Shown: in pieces, positions 1 through 10,740 of the stretch
How the letters are laid out: each line of letters starts with the position of its first letter
Position numbering within the stretch: position 1 is the first letter of the stretch
Assembly: GCA_014925825.1 (NCBI GenBank)
Contig: JACGCK010000060.1
Coordinates: 186,001-250,000 of the forward strand
Source of the DNA: Pholiota molesta
Lineage: Eukaryota; Basidiomycota; Agaricomycetes; Agaricales; Strophariaceae
DNA length: 64,000 nucleotides
Direction: 5' to 3'
The notes under the pieces: model-generated
The model's input: only the letters and a program-made list of their open reading frames with translations
The model's database searches: none
What the model was told of the DNA's origin: nothing
Translations under genes and position numbers: made by a program

Positions 1-64
1 CGCTCCTTCTAAAGCCCTTTCCAGTCAAATCAGAAAAAAATATGACGCTCAGAATAAAATTGTC

Positions 65-1225
65 CTATTTTAACAGGCATAATGTGACTATTTGCATTCC
101 ATGGTTTGCCAGCTGACTTTTTTCGAATTCGTAATGGTGTCCGTAGTCGTCAAATTGTTTCTTTTCGATGGTGGGTTTTCCAGATGTTACGTTCTTCTTG
201 TTAATATGGAAAACAATTGGTTGGGCCGTGGCGACTTTGCGGACGTCTCCAGATGTCGTTACACTCCCGGCACTCTCGAGACACTTGAGAGCGACCGCGA
301 AGCAGGTCTTCCGGATCCGAATGCAGGTTTTGCTCCCTCCAAAGTTTGAGACCCCAAATGTCAGCTGAAAACCGGAACGATCCCTCGTCCAACCATCTTG
401 GCACCACGGTTTCAGACATTTGGCTAGTTGATTGTATGTGGTAGGGATCTCCTCCACAAATTCATAGTATCCGACCGGAGCAATGGTAACAGCGGCGTAG
501 TAGTTGCCGAGAGAGTTATACCGCGCGGTGGGTCTACGTATTGAGATCGCTGGCATTGAGCAAGATTATTATCATGCACAGTCCAAGATGAGTGAGAGTG
601 AGAGGCTCAATAGGCTGCATCCTACCAACTTGCGTGTTCGATGATTGGTAAAGGTAGTCATGTGGACGGAAGAACCGAAGAAATACGTGTCGAAGCAAGG
701 TCGCCTGCCCAATTGAAAACGTCGAAGACAAACTTATTGGCGCTCAAGATTTCCTTTAAGAGTCGGAAGAATGATTGTTCTACGCCCGCTCCATATGCAA
801 TTGCTATACTGACGTCGAATATGCCCATGGGGGAATAGACGATGTCCTCCTCGCAAGTAACTTCGCGTTTGGACACCAACTGCATCCTGCGCCAAATTGG
901 AACGTTGCGGATATAGCGAAGTTCGTACTGACTAATCGTCTATTCGTCGTAGCGAGTTCGATTTGCCGATGGATCGTGTAGTCGTTCTTGTCATTATCTG
1001 CAGATTCAATAAGTTGCCTTCCAGTAGGCGTCATAGAACTTGATGCGCCCATGCGCTAGCAGTTCCTGCAACGTCCATCCGCGAGTAAACCAGTGGTCCA
1101 TAAGCATGTCGTGGACAGCGGTAATTCCTGCGAGGTAAGTTAGACACAAATTGCAGAATCGCGATACCACTTGTACATCGAGCGGATGGATTCATTCGAG
1201 TTCAGAGCTGATTTCGACGTGGCAG
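65..1225 (-). pseudogene. HET-domain protein relic, C-terminal two thirds
   Basis: The minus strand reads as a broken copy of the HET-domain proteins at 40448-42749 and 42860-45278. From the N-terminal side one sees a piece matching ESIRSMYKWY near 1180, then WFTRGWTLQEL near 1090, then MGIFDVS...FFRLL and FNWAG near 830-700, then PLTLTHLG near 600, and a C-terminal part at 65-556 ending in a stop. These pieces lie in different frames with stops between them, and the start of the HET domain (the YAILSHTW region) is absent. HET domains act in fungal allorecognition and programmed cell death. This copy is almost certainly dead. The C-terminal part is about 85% identical by eye to 16310-16760, so one of the two is a fairly recent duplicate. 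Confidence 0.8.
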
Positions 1226-2335
1226 CCCTAGACATTCAAAACTTTAGCTTCGAAATTTGTTTTCAGTCGGAGCACCGAAGGTTCACAGTAAATGTTATGA
1301 CGGATCACTGAAGACGAAAAACCCGTGTAGGTTAGACATCAATGCATTACACATGTCTTATCATACAGGAAATACGAAGACATAGAGTGCACGGCAGGCG
1401 AAGACAAGATCGATTCCTGAACATCCCATTCAGATAAACCGGAGAAACAAAGATACAGTTGGAAAACGTACTTCATTCCTCACTAAAGCCGACCCCTCTT
1501 CCCACGTCGCCATTCTCACAAGGCGCCATCAGACAGGATCTACGAGTTCCGGAGGTCATAAAATCCACGTTGGCCGGCGGCTACAGGCTCGATGCACGCC
1601 TCATCAATTCTGAGGTTGTCATATATCCTCTCGGGCAGTTTGTTTCGTTTCACGAGAGATCAAAGGCATTCGGTGAGAGCCCTGATCCAGAATGTGGGCT
1701 TAATTCGTTGAATTCGTACATACATGTCGCAGGCCCATCAGCCAAATTCGTCCTTAGTAGGAACTACTTTGCCTGCGATAACGGGATGACCACTAGACGA
1801 AGAATAGAGGAATGAGCAAGAGAAAGCAAGGCCGCAAGAAAAAAGACCGACATAATTACCAGTGCACCGCATCAACAAATCAAGGTGCTGAGGTGGTCGC
1901 CATTAGTTAAATGACAATAACTTCGAGTTAATGACAAAATGTGCAAGACGGTCAGACGAGTTGCAGCGCATTGTCATTCAAATATTCAAGTGCGACGTGG
2001 CGCCCAGCATTTGGCACCCAAGCTCTGATGATCTGAAGTTTTAGACAACGAACGCGATAATGAAATAGCTGAGGAGACAAAAGTGTGGAAGATAATCAGA
2101 TCGAAGGTCTGGTTGATACAAAGAACGTGAACATGCAAAGTACAAGGCAAGGGAAGGCAAAGGCAACAGGCAATGGCGTTCCAAAAGAAAACATCAGAAG
2201 TTCCCACGAATGCGATTGGACCGGGCTCCCGGGCTTGCGGTTGCCGAGCTCTGCGCGCCGCCAGCCACATACAACCACCTTCCAACCCCTTCTTCGTAAT
2301 CTCTCTGCCAACTCTCTGCAACTTCAAAATCAAAA
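1226..2335. other. No convincing gene
   Basis: A 118-codon frame lies on the plus strand at 1459-1815, and overlapping frames lie on both strands at 1986-2399. None resembles a known family, and none shows a clear splice pattern or paralog. The part next to 2336 is probably the 3' region of the membrane protein gene. Confidence 0.3.
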
Positions 2336-3742
2336 TCAAGCTTGGTATGTGACTACATCAACTTCGGCCTTCTCAGATTCAGCCTCGTCCTTAGATTGAG
2401 CCCTGTCGTCAGCCGGGACCTTGTCGTCCTCCTGAATCTCCTCCTCAGAATGGGCGTCCCCAGTTTTCGCCTCGTCCTTAGATTGAGCCTTGTCGTCAGC
2501 CTGGACCTTGTCGTCCTCCTGAGTCTTCTCCTCAGAATGGGCATCCCCGGTTTTCGCCTCGTCCCCGATGGCTAGCGTCGTCTTCTCTCCAGGCCCTAAT
2601 TCAATGTCCTTGTTCTGTGTCAAGTTTCGACTTTCGGAATCACATAGTATCACTTGGAAAGGGAGCGCGATGAACTCGATGTTGCAAACGAATGCGGAAC
2701 CGGAGAACTCACAAAGTATGTTGTAGAGACTTTGAAGACAGAGCGGCGCCCAAAGAAACAGTGCGATAACTTGCCCAAATCCCCACTGATTATCCTGGAA
2801 CTCCGCCCCCGTGACGGCCTTCATGACGTTTCTCGTGCGCTCCATCTGAACCACCTCCACCAACATCCCAATCGCGAACGCCAAGCTAATCGGTCCCAGA
2901 AGAAAAACTTCCCTGCTGACCAAAACGAGCCAAATTCCGGTTAGAATGTAACCTGCAACGAGCAACGCGAGTGTGCCAGCGAGGATGAACCCGATGATGA
3001 TCCAGCTGAACTTCAGCCCGTTCTTGCTGAACGGGCTGAAGAACTGCTTGACGGTGATATGCGGGAGGTGCACGCTCGGGGCCGGGATGTGCGGGATCCA
3101 GGGCTCGATGCGGCTGTACGCCGCGCACGCCTCGCCCAACTCGCTGATCGTCTGCCAGCTGGACTCGCTCGTGCGCAAGCCGCCTATCAAGCCCATGTAC
3201 AACCCGAATTCAAGAAGCCCGTAGAGAACGAGGATCGCTACACGCAGGCGATCGTTACGCTTCTCGATGTGCGTACGCTGTTGGCGCTTCTCGAAGATGC
3301 CGGCTGTAACCGAAGACGATAACAGGGAGAGGAACTGTAGAGTCGTTAACGAGCGCAGAAAGGCGAGTTCGTAGAAGGGCGCGTGCTGGTGGAAGCGAAT
3401 GACGGCGGCGACGGCGACTGGGATGCTGAACTGCGCGGAGATGTCGTGGAACGTGGCCTGGAGTGATTTCAGATTTTCCTTTGTCTCGTCACTGAAGTTC
3501 CATCGTCCTCGAAACGCGTAAATCAAGCAGAATAGAGGCCCGAAGATGAAGGTGAGGATTGCTTGGAGTATGTATGAGATGTTGGCACCGATGCCCGATA
3601 GATCCGGATTGCCAGTACCCCACGCGAGCGTGCAGATGTTTGGACACGCTGCGACGTAGGCGGTGATGTTCAGCTGACCCATATTCGCTTGGGTAAGTGC
3701 ATCGTTAATGGAGGAGAAAGCGTCGCATGAAGGGTTCGCCAT
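2336..3742 (-). CDS. Polytopic membrane protein with acidic C-terminal repeats
   Basis: A single uninterrupted 468-residue frame. Hydrophobic segments lie at about residues 55-77, 104-117, 131-149, 168-188, 245-275, 278-298 and 322-343, giving roughly seven membrane spans, so it is an integral membrane protein. The N-terminal 50 residues contain three cysteines and a possible glycosylation site. The last 75 residues are highly charged and contain a 29-residue unit repeated twice in tandem (about 396-424 and 425-453, coded at 2384-2557), each starting with AKTGDAHSEE. I do not recognise the family beyond its resemblance to unannotated basidiomycete membrane proteins; no transport or catalytic motif is visible. 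A TATA-like run lies about 30 bases upstream. The N-terminal part and upstream region recur in decayed form at 16850-17880. Confidence 0.75.
   Translation of the reverse strand: MANPSCDAFSSINDALTQANMGQLNITAYVAACPNICTLAWGTGNPDLSGIGANISYILQAILTFIFGPLFCLIYAFRGRWNFSDETKENLKSLQATFHDISAQFSIPVAVAAVIRFHQHAPFYELAFLRSLTTLQFLSLLSSSVTAGIFEKRQQRTHIEKRNDRLRVAILVLYGLLEFGLYMGLIGGLRTSESSWQTISELGEACAAYSRIEPWIPHIPAPSVHLPHITVKQFFSPFSKNGLKFSWIIIGFILAGTLALLVAGYILTGIWLVLVSREVFLLGPISLAFAIGMLVEVVQMERTRNVMKAVTGAEFQDNQWGFGQVIALFLWAPLCLQSLYNILCEFSGSAFVCNIEFIALPFQVILCDSESRNLTQNKDIELGPGEKTTLAIGDEAKTGDAHSEEKTQEDDKVQADDKAQSKDEAKTGDAHSEEEIQEDDKVPADDRAQSKDEAESEKAEVDVVTYQA
2384..2557 (-). repeat. 87-base coding tandem repeat, two units
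   Basis: Two 87-base units encode the two 29-residue acidic repeats near the C-terminus of the membrane protein. They differ at a few positions (KT/EI, Q/P, K/R), which indicates an in-frame duplication. Confidence 0.8.
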
Positions 3743-5111
3743 CGGGGCTGCTATCTAGGGCTACTGTTCAATATATATATTAAACAGTAATGTGAACGAA
3801 TTGCTGACATGGGAGATGAGAGACTGATCGCTCGTTCGTTCTAACGAGCCAGGCGAAGCAGGTAGGGGCGGACGAGGTGGCGGGCGAAAGGAACAGGCAG
3901 CCTTGGGAAGTTCATCGAAACGGGTACCTAAATACAGCGCTAGAAGACATGAGGTGGTTTTCATTAAGCGCCTGTGGTTATGTCGAGAAGGATTAGAAAG
4001 CACCGCTGGAGGCCACCGCACGACACTTCCGATTGGATGAATGTTGTCACATGCTGGTTGCTTGGTCGATTTATCTACATTAGTCGTCGAAAATAAGCGC
4101 TGAAGATCTCAATGCGTGGAAGTTATTGACTTACACAGATTTTTGTCGGCCAAATTCAACGCCCGTGGCCAACACCCTATTCAAATACCGAGCTTTCCCC
4201 TCTTATCGCCTGCCAATTCTTTCACCTCTATGTTTAGATATGTCATTTCATGACACTCACTTGACATATGTAGGAACTCATCGATAGCAGGAATGTTCGT
4301 GCAGCCCGAATGAATCACTCAAGATGCGCAACATAGCGAAGACAACGATTTCAGAGACTAAGAAGAAAAGGAAAGGCAAATGAAACACAACGGAGAATTT
4401 CTGTTCGTCTGGTATGAGGTCGAATCGACCTCTACAGCGAGAACGTCCCAATGACCACGTCACAATCAATATCAACCACTCAGTTCGTCGAGCCCCGCAA
4501 TGACCAACATGCAAATCCCTTATATTTAAAATCGACCAACAGAAACAGATAAGGGCTGGCATCATGACAAACTCTGAGTTCTGAGTTTGCATCACCGCGT
4601 TGCGTACAGAACATCAGAGTGAGATAGCAGAGAACCAGCAGTTCAACAGAAAAGCGTTCTCGCCAGCCAGTTTCCTGGAAGAATAACATTCACAACCAGG
4701 GGCTCGTTTCATTTGTCGTTTGCTATGTGGTACAGACGAACTTAACACAGTGTTGAGTGTGCGTCGGTTGATCTTCTTGGGTTAAACGCACGGCCATTGC
4801 CACTCATGAATTCAAGGGGTCACTATTTGCTTCCACTCCCGCCTTGAACTCGGGCTACATGAACATCGTTGATCGGAATTATTGCAATACCATGTAACGT
4901 TGTTTTTGGATTTGAAATTTGGCGCTTAGCTTTGAATATTCAGTCGGACTCCTCAGCGCTCAGCGCTCAGCGCTCAACGTTCAACGTTCAACTCTGACCA
5001 AACGAGAATGGAGGTATCACCAATGCTGAACATCAATTTTCAGCTAAATCGACTGTATATATCGTGAACCCGTTCATATTCCATTTCTCGACGACCACGC
5101 GCCTACATCCT
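3743..5111. repeat. Intergenic segment duplicated at 17120-17880
   Basis: No gene seen. About 3840-4720 matches 17180-17880 in the same order, with small insertions and deletions: the GCGCCTGNGGTTATGT block, the AATAAGCGCTGAAGAT block, the GCTTTNCCCC block and a stretch ending in AACCAGGGG. A shorter match to 4720-4780 occurs at 12935-13000. At 4955-4993 there are tandem copies of CAGCGCT followed by CAACGTT. Confidence 0.65.
3768..3784 (-). promoter_or_regulatory. TATA-like element of the membrane protein gene
   Basis: An alternating T/A run lies 26-42 bases upstream of the ATG at 3742. It is missing from the duplicated upstream copy near 17120. Confidence 0.4.
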
Positions 5112-5703
5112 TCAACGCTTCTTGTGACCTCTAAAATCCATGTCAGTTCTAATCGACACCGCTATGAATCGTTAGAACTCACTTCACGACTGTTTGTGCA
5201 CCATGAGGCATCTGATGTTCCGTAACTTTCTTGACGTGCGGGTTGTTCATCAGCGCCGGCTTCTCCAGAGTATTATAGACGCTCTTAGGCGACACCGCAG
5301 ACCCAAGATACGTATGCACCTCGCCCTTCGAGCGCTCCGCGTACACCGTCGAGGCGGTGAGCCAAAGGTTCCGGGTTTCGGGGTTGCGATCTGGGATATG
5401 GATGCCTTTACTGTGCAAATGATCCTCGAGCGTCTCCCTTCCTGACGCCTTTGCTTGTTGTCGGGCGTGGGCGCCGACGGAGACCATTTTCCCGTTGGCG
5501 TCGGGATAATTTCCCGACCAGAAGACAGAGGTATCCTTTTTCGGGTTGACATCCCTGTGGATTTGCGCGTGTACTGCGGCGGCTTCTTCTGCGTGGGTCA
5601 TGCGCGCGACGAGTTCGTCGCTCGACTCTATGAAGACGGGGGCGGCGAGCGAGTTTCCGATGAGCAGCGTAATGCAGACGATGAATGGTGCGGAGAGACG
5701 CAT
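5112..5703 (-). CDS. Small secreted protein, family unknown
   Basis: The frame from ATG 5703 gives 174 residues to a TGA at 5179-5181. It begins with a clear signal peptide (hydrophobic core VCITLLIGNSLAA, likely cleavage after AA-P). The mature part is small, hydrophilic and cysteine-free, so it is probably exported. The TGA sits inside a perfect donor (AA|GTGAGT). The paralog at 14963-15516 has a donor (GTAAGT) at the same residue. Splicing 5131-5182 (52 bases, branch-like AACTGAC, acceptor TTTTAG) would end the protein five residues further on, at 5112-5114 (CDS 5112-5130 plus 5183-5703, 179 residues). Both ends are possible; I favour the spliced one. Donor-like sites upstream suggest 5' UTR introns. 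Function unknown. Confidence 0.7.
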
Positions 5704-5967
5704 GGCGAAGGAAGTCTTGGAAGATCGCTAGACTGAATGATGAATACAGAATTCAAAGGATACAATGCCCACTTACCGCGAAGATTGTCAAGGGCTAGGA
5801 AAAGGTCGCAACGGTGAAACGCTCGAATACAGTGGCCGGCCTTCGAAGATGGGTGAGCTCGCAACTCTCATGACAATGTGAAGCTACTCACCTGCAGCTG
5901 CTGTGTATGGGAGTGAAATCGTATCAAACGATTCAGATGTTGCTGTTTCCTTTGCATCGTCGCCGCC

Positions 5968-5975
5968 TTTATAGC
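5968..5975 (-). promoter_or_regulatory. TATA box of secreted protein gene
   Basis: GCTATAAA on the minus strand, followed about 35 bases downstream by a stretch containing TCGTNTCAAACGAT. The same pair occurs at 15803-15810 before the paralog, so promoter and coding region were duplicated together. Confidence 0.5.
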
Positions 5976-5984
5976 AATCCAGCA

Positions 5985-7115
5985 TCAAGCAGAAGAGGGT
6001 ATGTGTCCAGACGTATCCCTACGTATCTACACGGTTGGAACTCACCCGCCAATCCAAAATTCCAATCAGATTCCCCGATAGTGCACTCATTCATCAACCG
6101 GGCTCATAGAGCCGTGAAACGAATTGACGAGCGAAAAAATGATGTACTCTGATTACGTGCCCTGGGCATAGGTCTGCTCATGCTGCTGAGCCTACATACA
6201 CTCTCGCTGCCAGATATGTTTTCTCATTTTCTCTCCTCAGGAAAATATTGTTGCAAGTTGGTACCATAATTAAATTTTTAGTACTGTCCATTCCGCTCGA
6301 ACTCAGTTGGTGGGGCTTCCTATTCCCTCAGTATTTGCCGCTGCAATCGCGAGGAAGTCTGTCTTTGTGAGTACACATTTTATAGATACCGTCAATCGCC
6401 TGACGATGGTCTACGATGGTTCGCAATCGTCGTATATACAATAAGTCGCTAACACAAGAGCCGATGGCAACCAGCGTCTGCGCTGAAATCGGACGGGCTC
6501 CTTACTTAACCTCTCGCTGGCTCACACGCGCTGAAATCGGACGGGCATGTACCCCTAGACCAAGGGTATCATCCTCACTGACCTCTCGCTAGCTTACACG
6601 CGCTGAAATCGGACGGGCGTCTACCCCCTTGACAAGGCCATGTGGGTACCCTATTCCACCCTCAGTTAGTTGAGGCTATATGTCAGTGCCTCTCGCTGAT
6701 CCACATGCTCTTATTCTATTGGCCGCATTCCGTATTGGAGTGTGCATACGTCATTTTATCTTCGCCAAAACACACCCACCACCCCAAAGAGCTCGTGGAG
6801 ACGCATTGCAGGATTCTCTGTGTTCAATCTTATCTTTAGTTTTAGCCCGAAAAAATCGGACTTTCACGAGCCCGCTCCAAGCGTCCATGCGAAATATTTC
6901 AGGGTTCGCCTCCACCAGGGCTATGTTGGTTGTCGAGGGAAGATCATGACGCCAACACGTGCAGTACGAATCATTGATGGAAAAACTACCCAACGCCAGC
7001 GTAGATTAATCAACCAATGTTTCCGCGTTCCTTTGCTCTTGTAAAAAGGGATATACGTGTAAGAGAAGGCTTTGGTTGCGTTTCGTCTACAAAAAAAAAA
7101 AAAGACAAATGGGCG
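5985..7115. other. Intergenic, contains a short repeat array
   Basis: No gene seen. Frames near 6640-7040 overlap on both strands without family resemblance. The only structure I can support is the repeat array at 6480-6640 and a 3' flank (from about 7010) shared with the F-box relic. Confidence 0.4.
6480..6640. repeat. Three-copy direct repeat
   Basis: GCGCTGAAATCGGACGGGC occurs at 6480, 6528 and 6600. Copies are separated by related sequence (CTCTCGCTNGCTNACAC before each new copy; ACCCCNTNGACNAAGG after copies 2 and 3). The spacing is 48 then 72 bases. Confidence 0.8.
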
Positions 7116-8966
7116 TCAATACAGAGAATTTGAAACAGACTGAGCGATAAAATCAGCGATAGGAAAAGGAGACGGCCCTGCATCAAAGCAGACCAGAGCA
7201 AGGAAGGGAAAGAAAGAAAGAAAAAGAAAGATGCGAGACGTACAGAGATACCCACAATCCCGTCCCCGTAGAGCATAATCACCGAATACTCGTACTTGCA
7301 GGTCAGCGTAGACCTCGCAAATGGAAGATACGTGGCCACTTTCACCTCGAGAAAGGGAAGGTTCCTCGTTGATGGATCACGCGTCGCAGACGATGTTTGT
7401 ACGGCCGCGCGAGAGAAATCGAGGATATTGACCACGCCAGAATAGCGGTCATCGTATTTGTTAGGCGCTGGGTAGATGACGCGCTGCCCGTGGACGAACC
7501 TGCGCGTAACGGAAGGCGTTGAGCATGCTGACCCTGGCAGAAGAAGACGCGAAGACGGACCTTTTCCAACGGCTCTCCGTAATGGCCGGCGACCTAACGT
7601 GTGTATTCTGCGGACCCCATTCGGACCACGGGATGTCGAGAGGTGGTGCCGCTGGATCTGCGTCGCGCCGTTGCATTCCTCGCATATAGTACATTGTCAA
7701 CACATGTTGGTGGACAAACACGTTCAGTGATGCCTTATGAAGTGTGGGGTCAACCTTGTATATCACTTCAAACACATGTAAACGGTCCTCATCGTTTATC
7801 ATGAACGGCATGTGCGGTTGTGGATTCGCCTCAATGGGCCCTGCATGGGCAGACATCATGTCGATGACGGTACCGGGGGATGTCGGTGGGAGATGAAGGG
7901 TTGCGAGGTGGATTGGGGCGCTGGTGGTCAAAGGGGATTGGAGGAAGTTGTACAACCGGATGGCTCCAGCGCCGACCCGAGAGGTGACAAAGCAGCGGGT
8001 GGAATCAAGTAGACCGATGCCATACCGCGAAGGTGGGATGAGTGGATCAAAAGAAATGGAGGAATCCTGCGGAGCCATTAGACAATGCAAGTAAAGTCGG
8101 AAGAGAATACGACGCACCACTAGGATATCGGATGTGGTCCAGTCCCATATATGCACCCGAGGTTGAATCTGTGACGGAGGGTAGAAAGATAGCACTAATG
8201 TGTTGCGTGCGAGCTGGAGAAGGACGTTGTACACGTCATTGCCGTAAGGATTGGGAGGAACAGTTAATTGCAAGGGGCTCTGTCGTGCCAACGGATGGGT
8301 GGCATTTGTAGATATGGTGCGAATGTGCACGCAAACAGTGTGAGTGGCCGTCGGTGATGACGGGCTATATAGGTTTCTGGATTGGGTGTGGGCTTAAATG
8401 GTGATGCGCTGGTACTCACGTTGTATCATCCTCTAGGAACACCATTAAGTCCTGCGTCGGGTCCATTGCAAAGTCACGAATCGGAGTCCCAGTTGAAGCT
8501 GTTCGAGTAGTTGGCTTCTCACCGTTGCTGTAGGCGGTGGGCAGCTGTACAATTTCGAAGTGTTGCTTAACCGCGTCAGCAAAAGCACCGCCAACAAGTT
8601 CCTTTCTTTGGTATGGGTGCTTCATGTCGAGAGAAATATATTCTAATCCCTTGGTCGGTGGTAACGATAGCCAGACTTTGCGATAGTGCAGAAGGTGCTG
8701 GATGAGTTCAGAGTGTGGTGTGGAAGTTTTGGCGTCTTCGAAACCGTTAAGGTACAGCTGAACGATATATTCCAAGTGGGAAGAGCCTTGGAGGGTTTCA
8801 TACATTGATTTACATGTCTATAAAGTGGTGTTCTGAATTCTGTCGGTTTCGTGAATTCGAAGGATAGGGCTCTTACCATTGCGCAATGGGTGAGAGATGT
8901 GGCATCAAGGTTAGACAGAATTTGAATCCATAGCTCCTGCGGCAGAGCCAAAAGACCTTCAGCCAT
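7116..8966 (-). CDS. F-box protein, basidiomycete type
   Basis: Five exons give 523 residues: 8877-8966, 8420-8817, 7561-8364, 7244-7499 and 7116-7139, with introns of 59, 55, 61 and 104 bases. Frame and family motifs agree at every junction. Residues 5-30 form the start of an F-box (LPQELWIQILSNLD), continued by TCKSMYETLQ in exon 2. F-box proteins recruit substrates to SCF ubiquitin ligases. The rest matches the common agaricomycete F-box C-terminal region (VHIWDWTT, IPWSEWGPQNTHV, FVHGQRVIYP, LDFSRAA, YGDGIVGIS). The third intron uses a weak GTCCGT donor, but the relic at 9728-10395 has GTCAGT there. The last exon codes only SSVSNSLY-like residues and a stop, and the relic retains its counterpart. 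The substrate is unknown. Confidence 0.8.
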
Positions 8967-9619
8967 TCTGGAGAAAGAATCAAACAAGAATCGAACTGGA
9001 CTTCGGTGGAAGACGGAGGGATGAAGCAAATATTGAGCGAACATCGCGTCCATCGTCACCAGCACCAGTCACCATCACGTGCTAATTCAAGTGAATTTAC
9101 CGCTCTTGAGTCTTGAGTCCGAATTTCAAGTGTCAGTTGAGGCGTTGACGGTCCACACGACTTAGAGCAAACGACGGTTGACCACAGCACATCCTTGACG
9201 CCATAGGCGATAAATCGACAAGGGAAGGCGCGCCGACGTCTTTCCTTTCATGCAGGTCAATTCGTCTTCCTTAGTAAATTCGCGGCCAATCCAAGGCCAA
9301 TCAAAGGCAAAGGCAATGTACAGAAGACGGAAAACTAACTGAGCATCAACGCGACTGACTTTGCTCGTATGACCTCCGCATCCGTTTCCTGGATCACAGC
9401 TGATGATCCCGACGACGACAACGACATTGTCTGTTGACGATGCCTGACATGGACAGCGTAAATGACGAGGACGACAGAAACCAGATGACATTTTATGAAC
9501 ACCGTGACGAGAAACAAATGTAACCAATGGCGGACGACGTCAACAACGACAACAATAAGGGCCTTGTGCAAGAACTACCAGGACCTTTTCCCATCCCCTG
9601 AGTTTTGTACCAGGAACTA
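8967..9619. other. Intergenic
   Basis: Upstream region of the F-box gene. Overlapping frames at 9162-9571 show no family signal. I see no supported feature. Confidence 0.4.
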
Positions 9620-10395
9620 CATAGATCAATCAACCAATGTTTCCGGATTCTCGTGCTCTTGTAAAAATGGGATACACGTGTAAGAGAAGACTCATCGTAT
9701 ATCGCCTACGAAAGAAAGAAAAAAACCTCAATAAATAGAATTTAGAACGGACTGAGTAATACCCCTCCGTCAAAGCAGACCAGAGCGAGGAGAAGGAAAG
9801 AAAGAGAAAGAAAGACGCGAGACGTACAGTGACACCCACAATCCCGTCCCCGTATATCATAAACACCGAATACTCATATTTGCAAGTCAACGTAGAGGTT
9901 GCAAATGGAAGATACGTGGCCACCTCCGCCGCGAGGAAGGGAAGGTCCCCAGAATATAGGACATTCCACGGCATGGGCCTTCTTGACGGATCACGCGTCG
10001 CAGACGATTTCTGCACGGCCGCGCGGGGGAAATCGAGGATATGGACCCGGCTAGGATCGCCATGGTTGTCGCGCGTGTTATGCGCAGAGTAGATGACGCG
10101 CTGCCTGTGGACGAACCTGCGCGTGATGGAAGGTGTTCAGCGTACTGATCCTGGCGGGAGGAGATGCGCAGACTGACCTCAGGCAATGTGATTGCGTGAC
10201 GGCAGGCGAGATGACATGTGTACCTCGAGGATCAGGCTATTCGGACCACGGGACGTCGAGAGGTGGTGCCGCTGGATTGTCGTCGCGCCGTTGCACTCCT
10301 CGCATGTAGTACTTGGTGAACACGCGTTGGTGGACGAACATGTTTAATGATGCGCTACGAGGCGCGGCGTCAGCCCGGTGGTTATAACTCAGAGA
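9620..10395 (-). pseudogene. F-box protein relic, C-terminal part
   Basis: This is a partial duplicate of 7010-7780. It keeps the VFVHQ-like, DVPWSE, QRVIYS and LDFPRAA parts, the YGDGIVGVT segment and the tiny last exon (stop at 9728-9730), together with both intron positions and the 3' flank. The F-box half is missing: homology stops near 10395, and no start codon or upstream exon is present. The first intact piece has also lost frame around the WGPQN region. It is probably untranslated. Its value is as an independent check on the intron borders of the intact gene. Confidence 0.75.
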
Positions 10396-10589
10396 GAAGC
10401 TAGAGCAGCCAAAACCATTATCGGGCATGAAAGTAAGCAGTAAATTACAGGAGAAGCCGCACTTCACGACCGCAATCCCGTGCAAGACCTCCAGCCACAA
10501 TCCCATCCACCCCATCATCATCAAAGTGAATAGACCAGCGATACAGCTCAGAAATGCGAAATGTAATAAATGGGAATGGCAGTGATCTC

Positions 10590-10740
10590 CAACGATATGG
10601 GCTCCGCCCAAGGGTAGAACCTAGAGGTCAACTTGAGAATCAGAGCGCCGCCGGCGCTGGTCGCATGACCAGCCGCCTCGACGGAAGTGTCGAGCCCCAA
10701 CGGGGCCCAACACGCACTCCGATGTGTAAGTTGAATTCGA
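10590..10740 (+). pseudogene. Exon relic related to the gene at 59.8-60.7 kb
   Basis: The plus strand carries GSAQG, then a stretch ending GSVEPQRGPTRTPM directly before a GTAAGTT donor. This parallels exon 2 of the gene at 60028-60172 (GSAQGW..., GSVGTQKVPTTTTRM-like, then GTAAGTT). The copy has an in-frame stop and no flanking exons that I can recognise. Confidence 0.45.

Noticed and set aside
1459..1815. 118-codon plus-strand frame as a gene
   Set aside because: No domain, no signal peptide, no paralog and no splice evidence.
6480..6640. CRISPR-like array
   Set aside because: Only three repeats with unequal spacing, related spacers, and a eukaryotic context.
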